Origin: Actinomycetota bacterium
Lineage (GTDB): Bacteria; Actinomycetota; Thermoleophilia; Gaiellales; Gaiellaceae
DNA: 11,159 nt
Direction: 5' to 3'
NCBI GenBank assembly: GCA_005885565.1
Contig: VAXK01000044.1
Span: 1 to 11,159 of the forward strand
Part shown: piece after piece, positions 7,484-11,159 of the stretch
Layout: each line of letters opens with the position of its first letter
Numbering within the stretch: position 1 is the stretch's first letter
The notes under the pieces: model-generated
What the model was told of the DNA's origin: nothing
The model's database searches: none
Seen by the model: only the letters and a program-made list of their open reading frames with translations
Position numbers and translations under genes: made by a program

Positions 7484-7496
7484 CCCCGTATCGGGG
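7484..7496. promoter_or_regulatory. Inverted repeat CCCCG-TAT-CGGGG upstream of the c-di-GMP gene
   Basis: A 13-nt inverted repeat with 5-nt arms, centred about 50 nt upstream of the ATG at 7441. Its position suits an operator or a promoter core element. On the minus strand it reads CCCCGATACGGGG, which contains CCGATA as in the -10 of flagellar-type sigma factors, but I find no matching -35 at the right spacing. Function is unproven. Confidence 0.35.
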
Positions 7497-7538
7497 GTTG
7501 AGCCTGTGCGTAACCGCGGTGGCCGTTCGGTGCAGGAC

Positions 7539-7700
7539 GACCGTCCCGGCCGGCCAGGCAGGGGTCTGACCCCGGACCCGGCCCGAGGCGCGCGGTCCGA
7601 ACTGACGGTGAGGCCGCTCGTAGAGCCGCGACCTGTCACAAATCGCGCGCGAATTCACAGAGAAACATGGCTCGGCGGGCCACGGCTGGGGTCAGACCCC
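7539..7700. repeat. Composite palindromic intergenic element, copy B
   Basis: Contains GACCGTCCCG (7539-7548), GGGGTCTGACCCC (7561-7573), GTCCGAA (7595-7601), CGTAGAGCC (7619-7627) and GGGGTCAGACCCC (7688-7700). These are the same five blocks as copy A at 3240-3386. In both copies a palindrome is followed 20-21 nt later by GTCCGAA, then CGTAGAGCC, then the palindrome with the opposite centre. GACCGTCCCG sits 12 nt before the T-centred palindrome here and 13 nt in copy A. This element fills most of the 288-nt gap between ahcY and the c-di-GMP gene; I see no gene in that gap. Confidence 0.65.
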
Positions 7701-7729
7701 CTGCCCTAGCCCCTTGCGGCGTGTCCGGT

Positions 7730-8935
7730 TCAGGCGGACTCGGGGAGCGTCACGCCGAGCGAGTCGAGCTTCGTCCGCGCGATCTCGCGGTCGAGCTCCT
7801 CCGGGAACGGCTGCACGCCGGGCGGCAGCTCGACGGAGGCGAGGAGATGCGCCGCCAGGGCTTGAACCGAGAAGGACAGGTCCATGATCTCGACCGGGTG
7901 GCCGTCGCCGCCGGCGATGTTCACGAGCCGGCCCTGGACGAGGAGGTAGACGTGCCGGCCGCCGCCCAGGTCGTGCCGCGTGACCCCAGGCCGAACCTCC
8001 TCGCCGGGCCCGAGCGCTTCGACGTCGATCTCGCGGTCGTCGTGCCCCGCGTTCGCTAGAACGGCCCCGTCCTTCAGCAGCGCCAGCGCCTCGCGGCCGA
8101 CCGCCGCCACGCCGCCGGTGGCGGTGACGACGACGTCGGCGTCCGCGAACCCCTCCGGCCCCGCCACCCGGTGCCCGTCCATGTACGCCTCGAGCGCCTT
8201 CACGGGATCGATCTCGACCACCGTCACGCGCGCGCCGTTCCCCGCCGCATAGCGCGCGACGCCGCGGCCGACCCACCCGTAGCCGACGACGCAGAGCTCC
8301 TTGCCCGCCGCGAGCAGGTTGGTAAGCCGGAGGATCGCCTCGATCGTCGTCTGGCCCGTGCCGTAGCGGTTGTCGTACAGGTGCTTGCACGACGCGTCGT
8401 TCGCGGCGATGGCCGGAAAGGGCAACCGCCCGGCCGCCTCGAGCGCCCGCAGACGCGCCACCCCGGTCGTCGTCTCCTCCGTCACGCCGCGCAGCCGCTC
8501 GACCAGAGCCGGCCGCGACGAGACGATCCGCCCCGTCAGCTCCGCGCCGTCGTCGACGACGATGTCCGGCTCGGCGTCGGCCGCCGCCAGCAGGTCGGCG
8601 ACGAACTCGTCCGGAGAGGCCCCGTGCGTCGCGTGCACCTCGATCCCGCGCGCGACGAGCGCCGCCGCGACGGCGTCCTGCGTCGTGCCGGGATTGGATC
8701 CGGCGGCGACGACCTCGGCGCCCGCCTCCGCGAGGAGCGACGCGAGGTGGGCCGTCTTGGCCTCCAGGTGGACGACGACGGCGACGCGCTTCCCGCGCAA
8801 CGCCCCGTCGGCGAGCCGTGCCCGCGCCAGGCCGTTCAGCACGGGCGAGTGCCGCGCGACCCAGGCGATCCGCTGCTCGCCGGCCGGCGCGAGAGACGGA
8901 TCCGCGATCCGCGAGCGCGAGGCGTCGACGGTCAT
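7730..8935 (-). CDS. ahcY: Adenosylhomocysteinase (S-adenosyl-L-homocysteine hydrolase), short form
   Basis: NAD-dependent enzyme that splits S-adenosylhomocysteine to homocysteine and adenosine, removing the inhibitory product of SAM-dependent methylation in the activated methyl cycle. 401 residues. Visible: H56, DDG (128-130), EETTTG (153-158) with E154, substrate lysine K184 and D188-N189 in NDASCKHLYDNRYGTGQ, NAD Rossmann motif GYGWVGRG (218-225), and H298 in NAGH. These correspond to the catalytic and substrate residues of characterised enzymes. The NRYGTGQ form, the GYGW motif and the length match the short Thermotoga/archaeal type. The long C-terminal extension with KPxxYRY of the eukaryotic/proteobacterial type is absent. 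Start ATG 8935 gives the expected N-terminus; the open frame to 9325 only shadows the GNAT gene. It starts 11 nt after the GNAT stop, so the two may be co-transcribed, although a -10-like TAGGCT lies at the junction. No clear SD. Confidence 0.95.
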   Translation of the reverse strand: MTVDASRSRIADPSLAPAGEQRIAWVARHSPVLNGLARARLADGALRGKRVAVVVHLEAKTAHLASLLAEAGAEVVAAGSNPGTTQDAVAAALVARGIEVHATHGASPDEFVADLLAAADAEPDIVVDDGAELTGRIVSSRPALVERLRGVTEETTTGVARLRALEAAGRLPFPAIAANDASCKHLYDNRYGTGQTTIEAILRLTNLLAAGKELCVVGYGWVGRGVARYAAGNGARVTVVEIDPVKALEAYMDGHRVAGPEGFADADVVVTATGGVAAVGREALALLKDGAVLANAGHDDREIDVEALGPGEEVRPGVTRHDLGGGRHVYLLVQGRLVNIAGGDGHPVEIMDLSFSVQALAAHLLASVELPPGVQPFPEELDREIARTKLDSLGVTLPESA

Positions 8936-8943
8936 CGCGCGTG

Positions 8944-8949
8944 AGCCTA
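8944..8949 (-). promoter_or_regulatory. TAGGCT, candidate -10 before ahcY, sharing the GNAT stop codon
   Basis: On the minus strand TAGGCT ends 8 nt before the ahcY ATG, and its first three bases are the TAG stop of the GNAT gene. The position fits a leaderless promoter of the TANNNT type. No clear -35 is visible. If active, it would let ahcY be transcribed without the GNAT gene. Confidence 0.4.
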
Positions 8950-9465
8950 TTCGCGCTCGAGCCGCCGCCGGTACAGGACGTGCGGCAGCCCGGCCCACTC
9001 GATGTCGCGCTCGTACGTGAAGCCCACCTTCTCCATCACGCGCCGCGACGCGAGGTTGTACGGCAACGTGAACGCGACGATCTCCGCCAACCCGAGGCGG
9101 TCCCGCGCGACGCCGACGAGCGCCGAGGCCATCTCGGTCGCGATCCCGTGCCCCCACCAGGCCGCGGCGACGCGGTAGCCGAGCTCCACCTCCTGCCGCC
9201 CCTCGATCTCCGCGCGCCGAAGGGCGGCGCCGCCCACGGTCTCGCCCGTCTCGCGCGCGTGGAACACCCACGGCCCGAAGCCGTTCCGCTCCCAGTGCTC
9301 GAGCCCGCTCCAGAGCAGCTCCCACGACTCGTTCTCGGAGCGCACGCCGCCGAGCGTCGCCATCACGTCCGGGTCGCTATCCATCGCCCGCTGGTAGTCG
9401 AGGTGCTCCTCCCGCAGCCGCTCGCCCACGAGCCGCGCCGTCTCGAGCCGGTCGAGCTCCGTCAC
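8947..9465 (-). CDS. GNAT-family N-acetyltransferase, RimJ/RimL type
   Basis: Acetyl-CoA-dependent acetyltransferase of 172 residues, normal for the RimJ/RimL-like (Acetyltransf_3) group. Members acetylate protein N-termini, amino-sugars, antibiotics or small amines; the acceptor here cannot be inferred. Visible: N-terminal LETARLVGERL, which matches the usual 'L-T-RL-LR-L' opening strand; GPWVFHARETGETVGG for the central strands; acetyl-CoA pyrophosphate loop WWGHGIATE (103-111); and the C-terminal YNLASRRVMEKVGF (136-149), typical of the fold. Start GTG 9465 was chosen because the alternative GTG at 9516 adds 17 low-complexity residues and overlaps the divergent gene. No SD is visible. Only 20 nt separate this start from the GTG of the divergent ureohydrolase gene. 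ahcY follows 11 nt downstream; a functional link to it is not evident. Confidence 0.88.
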   Translation of the reverse strand: MTELDRLETARLVGERLREEHLDYQRAMDSDPDVMATLGGVRSENESWELLWSGLEHWERNGFGPWVFHARETGETVGGAALRRAEIEGRQEVELGYRVAAAWWGHGIATEMASALVGVARDRLGLAEIVAFTLPYNLASRRVMEKVGFTYERDIEWAGLPHVLYRRRLERE

Positions 9466-9471
9466 GCGCCA

Positions 9472-9477
9472 TAGGAT
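9472..9477 (+). promoter_or_regulatory. TAGGAT, candidate -10 of a leaderless promoter for the ureohydrolase gene
   Basis: TAGGAT ends 8 nt before the GTG at 9486, so transcription would begin at or next to the start codon. It lies in the 20-nt space between two divergent start codons, where little other room for promoter or SD exists. The octamer TAGGATCG is identical to the one before the SDR gene. The contained AGGA, 9 nt from GTG, is an alternative reading as a weak SD. No convincing -35 is seen. Confidence 0.45.
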
Positions 9478-9485
9478 CGCCGAAC

Positions 9486-10457
9486 GTGATCGACCCGCTC
9501 GAGCGCTGGCGCGCACTGGGCCTTCCGGACAAGCCCGACTATGCCGGGCTCCTGACCTATGCGGGCATGCCCTACACGCAGGATCCGGCAGAGCTTCGCG
9601 GCGTCGACGTCGCGATCGTCGGCGCCCCTTTCGACGACCTCGTCTCCGACCGGCCGGGCGCGAGGTTCGCGCCGCGCGCGATCCGCGCCGCGAGCTGCCC
9701 GCCCGGCCCGCACCTCGAGGCGAAGGTCGACGCGCTCGCCGAGCTCACCGTCGTCGATTTCGGCGACGCGCCGGTCGTTCCGGCCGCGCCCGAGGCCTCG
9801 CGGCGCGCGATCGAGCAGACGGTGCGCCAGGTCGTGGACGCGGGCGCGGTCCCGATCGTCCTCGGCGGCGACCACTCGATCGCCGAACCCGACATCCGCG
9901 CGTGCGCGGGCCGACATGGCCCGCTCGGCCTCGTCCATTTCGACACCCACACGGACACGGGGACGGAGGTCTTCGGCGTCGAGCCGTCACACGGCACGCC
10001 CATGTGGGCCCTCGTCGAGGCGGGACACGTCGAGCCGAGCCGGTACGTCCAGATCGGGCTGCGCGGCTACTGGCCCGGCCCGGCCGAGTTCGCGTGGCAG
10101 GCGGAGCGGGGGATCACGAGCTTGTTCATGCACGACGTGCGCGAGCTCGGGATCGACGAGGTCGTGCGTCGCGCGCTCGAGGTCGTCGGCCCGGGACCGG
10201 CCTATCTCTCGGTGGACGTGGACGTCCTGGACCCGGCCTTCGCGCCCGGCACCGGCACGCCCGAGCCCGGCGGGATGACGAGCGCCGACCTGCTCCGAGC
10301 GTGCCGGCGCGTGGCGGAGTCGCTCGAGCTCGTGGGCGCCGAGGTGGTCGAGGTGATCCCTACGGCCGTGGGCTCGGCGGACGTGACCGCGCTCGTCGCC
10401 GACCGCGTCGTGCGCGAGATCCTGACCGGAATCGCGGTCTGTCGCGCTCGTAACTGA
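9486..10457 (+). CDS. Agmatinase/arginase-family ureohydrolase
   Basis: Mn-dependent ureohydrolase of 323 residues that hydrolyses a guanidino compound to urea and an amine. Agmatine, guanidinobutyrate, another guanidino acid or guanidine itself are all possible. All metal-binding motifs are present: GGDHS with H130, DTHTD with D153, H155 and D157 (the usual DAHxD with Ala replaced by Thr), and SVDVDVLDPAFAPGTGTPEPGG with D244, D246 and E260. Also seen are the N-terminal GAPFD and RPGARFAPRAIR signature and SHGTPM (168-173). The segment after VVEV reads IPTAVGSADVTAL, whereas agmatinases usually have PPYD before the TAL stretch. That change near the substrate side argues against assigning speB outright. 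Start GTG 9486 sits just behind a TAGGAT box and gives a normal N-terminus. Transcribed divergently from the GNAT-ahcY pair; no polyamine genes are nearby in the window. Confidence 0.9.
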   Translation: MIDPLERWRALGLPDKPDYAGLLTYAGMPYTQDPAELRGVDVAIVGAPFDDLVSDRPGARFAPRAIRAASCPPGPHLEAKVDALAELTVVDFGDAPVVPAAPEASRRAIEQTVRQVVDAGAVPIVLGGDHSIAEPDIRACAGRHGPLGLVHFDTHTDTGTEVFGVEPSHGTPMWALVEAGHVEPSRYVQIGLRGYWPGPAEFAWQAERGITSLFMHDVRELGIDEVVRRALEVVGPGPAYLSVDVDVLDPAFAPGTGTPEPGGMTSADLLRACRRVAESLELVGAEVVEVIPTAVGSADVTALVADRVVREILTGIAVCRARN

Positions 10458-10491
10458 TGTGGCTATTCCGCGATCGATCCGGTCGGACCTG

Positions 10492-10520
10492 TTGAAAACC
10501 GTGCAGACCTTGGCTAGGCT
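10492..10520 (+). promoter_or_regulatory. Promoter for the collagen-like gene: TTGAAA-17 nt-TAGGCT
   Basis: TTGAAA (10492-10497) matches the -35 consensus at five of six positions. It is followed after exactly 17 nt by TAGGCT (10515-10520), a TANNNT -10. Transcription would start near 10527, giving a leader of about 40 nt that carries the AAGGGG ribosome site. This is the best promoter in the window and it supports reading the other TAGG(A/C)TC motifs as -10 elements. Confidence 0.6.
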
Positions 10521-10552
10521 CCGAGTCAATTCGGCTCTGTTGCGGTGCCGGT

Positions 10553-10564
10553 AAGGGGAAGGGG
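10553..10564 (+). promoter_or_regulatory. Purine-rich ribosome-binding site AAGGGGAAGGGG
   Basis: The second AAGGGG ends 4 nt before the GTG at 10569 and the first ends 10 nt before it. This is the clearest SD-like tract in the window and it fixes the start of the collagen-like gene. Confidence 0.6.
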
Positions 10565-10568
10565 TTCG

Positions 10569-11159
10569 GTGGTTCGAGGTCGTGCCACAACCGACGGACG
10601 TCTGCGGCGCGCACTGTGCGTGGCGGCAGCGACGATCGGCCTGGCTGCAATCGTGGCGCCCGCGGCGTTCGCCGACGACAAGATCTACGCGTGCGTGAAC
10701 AACAGCTCCGGCGAGGTCAAGATCGTCAGCGCGAGCACCATCTGCAGCGCCAACTGGACGAAGATCTCGTGGAACAAGAACGGCCCCACCGGAGCTCGTG
10801 GCCCGACCGGTGCGAGGGGACCGACCGGGGCGAAGGGCGACAAGGGTGACAAGGGCGACAAGGGCAACCGCGGCCCGACCGGCCCCACCGGTCCGCGCGG
10901 TGCGACCGGCCCTCGCGGCGCGACCGGCCCGAAGGGCGCAACGGGCGCGCGCGGTGCCACGGGTCCTAAGGGTGCGACTGGAGCCAAGGGCGCGACTGGA
11001 GCGAAGGGCGCGACGGGCGCTCGCGGTGCGACCGGCCCGACCGGCGCACGCGGGCCGACAGGAGCACGGGGACCGACCGGTGCGCGCGGCGCGACCGGTC
11101 CGACCGGTGCTCGCGGCGCAACAGGCACGACCGGCGCCAAGGGTGCGACCGGTGCTCGC
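10569..11159 (+). CDS. Secreted collagen-like protein, 3' end beyond window
   Basis: 197 codons are visible and the frame is open to the last base. Residues 1-35 are a Sec signal peptide: Arg-rich start, hydrophobic core (about 15-30), then PAAFA with likely cleavage before DD (36-37). Residues 36-71 are a short head with two cysteines (C42, C59) that could pair, around [14 protein letters not shown] and ending SWNKNGP. Residues 72-197 are 42 uninterrupted Gly-X-Y triplets. X is Pro or Ala in nearly all of them (three Asp, one Asn, one Thr) and every Y is Thr, Lys or Arg ([15 protein letters not shown]). This should form a collagen triple helix outside the cell. The GDK run offers Lys-Asp bridges, and GPT/GAT resemble the O-glycosylated triplets of Bacillus BclA. 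Start GTG 10569 is supported by the SD tract and promoter. No anchor is visible; a C-terminal trimerisation or anchoring domain may follow. Function in adhesion or surface structure is inference. Confidence 0.9.
   Translation, partial: MVRGRATTDGRLRRALCVAAATIGLAAIVAPAAFADDKIYACVNNSSGEVKIVSASTICSANWTKISWNKNGPTGARGPTGARGPTGAKGDKGDKGDKGNRGPTGPTGPRGATGPRGATGPKGATGARGATGPKGATGAKGATGAKGATGARGATGPTGARGPTGARGPTGARGATGPTGARGATGTTGAKGATGAR
10782..11159 (+). repeat. Collagen-coding 9-nt tandem repeat tract
   Basis: 378 nt of degenerate GGN-NNN-NNN units, with higher-order 18-nt repeats such as GPT-GAR and GAT-GAK. The Gly codon third base varies (GGC, GGT, GGA, GGG), so the DNA copies have diverged while the protein periodicity is kept, which indicates selection on the protein. 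It runs past the window edge, so total length is unknown. Such tracts are prone to slippage and to assembly breaks. Confidence 0.85.

Noticed and set aside
7484..7496. Flagellar sigma-28-type promoter (CCGATA) for the c-di-GMP gene
   Set aside because: No -35-like TAAA/TCAA at 14-16 nt upstream; the only TCAA is 3 nt away.
4715..7501. 928-codon plus-strand open frame
   Set aside because: Antisense of the GAF/GGDEF/HD-GYP gene. It translates to repetitive Arg/Glu/Leu sequence without motifs, while the minus strand shows complete catalytic motifs.
7442..7639. 66-codon N-terminal extension of the c-di-GMP protein
   Set aside because: Reads through palindromic repeat B and is low complexity; ATG 7441 has a proper GAGG site.
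8936..9325. Upstream extension of the ahcY frame
   Set aside because: Shadow of the GNAT gene on the same strand; ahcY homology begins near 8935.
10685..11140. Minus-strand open frame rich in Ala-Pro-Val
   Set aside because: Mirror of the collagen Gly-X-Y tract; a periodic repeat stays open on both strands. The plus strand has the signal peptide, SD and promoter.
10782..11159. Regularly spaced repeats as a possible CRISPR array
   Set aside because: Period is 9/18 nt with no spacers and perfect Gly-X-Y coding; it is a collagen tract.

Overview
The window is very GC-rich, with almost every coding third position G or C. The protein families fit a high-GC actinobacterium. A soil Thermoleophilia-type lineage (Gaiellales/Solirubrobacterales) is my best guess, from the short Thermotoga/archaea-type adenosylhomocysteinase, the GAF/GGDEF/HD-GYP architecture, near-leaderless starts and the secreted collagen-like protein. 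This assignment is inference; no rRNA or marker gene is present.

Layout. (1) 1-2378 (+): the 3' part of a large FtsX/MacB-type ABC transporter permease, cut by the window edge. (2) 2420-3172 (+): an SDR oxidoreductase 41 nt downstream. (3) 3173-3420: an intergenic stretch with a composite palindromic repeat that runs into the 5' end of the next gene. (4) 3327-4763 (+): a Wzx/MVF-type polysaccharide flippase. It ends tail-to-tail with (5) 4751-7441 (-), an 896-residue c-di-GMP protein (GAF-GGDEF-GAF-GAF-HD-GYP); the two stops overlap by 13 nt. (6) 7442-7729: a second copy of the palindromic repeat. (7) 7730-8935 (-) ahcY, preceded 11 nt upstream by (8) 8947-9465 (-), a RimJ/RimL-type GNAT acetyltransferase. 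(9) 9486-10457 (+): an agmatinase/arginase-family ureohydrolase, divergent from the GNAT gene with only 20 nt between starts. (10) 10569-end (+): a secreted collagen-like protein with 42 uninterrupted Gly-X-Y triplets up to the window edge.

The genes do not form one pathway. Two themes recur: the envelope (permease, flippase, collagen-like protein, and a c-di-GMP enzyme of the kind that often controls surface polysaccharides) and small-molecule metabolism (SDR, SAH hydrolase, ureohydrolase).

The least explained material is a pair of intergenic elements. Both are built from the 13-nt palindrome GGGGTC(A/T)GACCCC plus shared blocks (GTCCGAA, CGTAGAGCC, GACCGTCCCG) in related order and spacing. 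One includes a perfect 15-bp-arm hairpin and seems to reach into the flippase reading frame. A TAGG(A/C)TC motif also recurs 7-8 nt before three start codons, and 17 nt downstream of a TTGAAA box before the collagen-like gene. It looks like a lineage -10 element with partly leaderless transcription.
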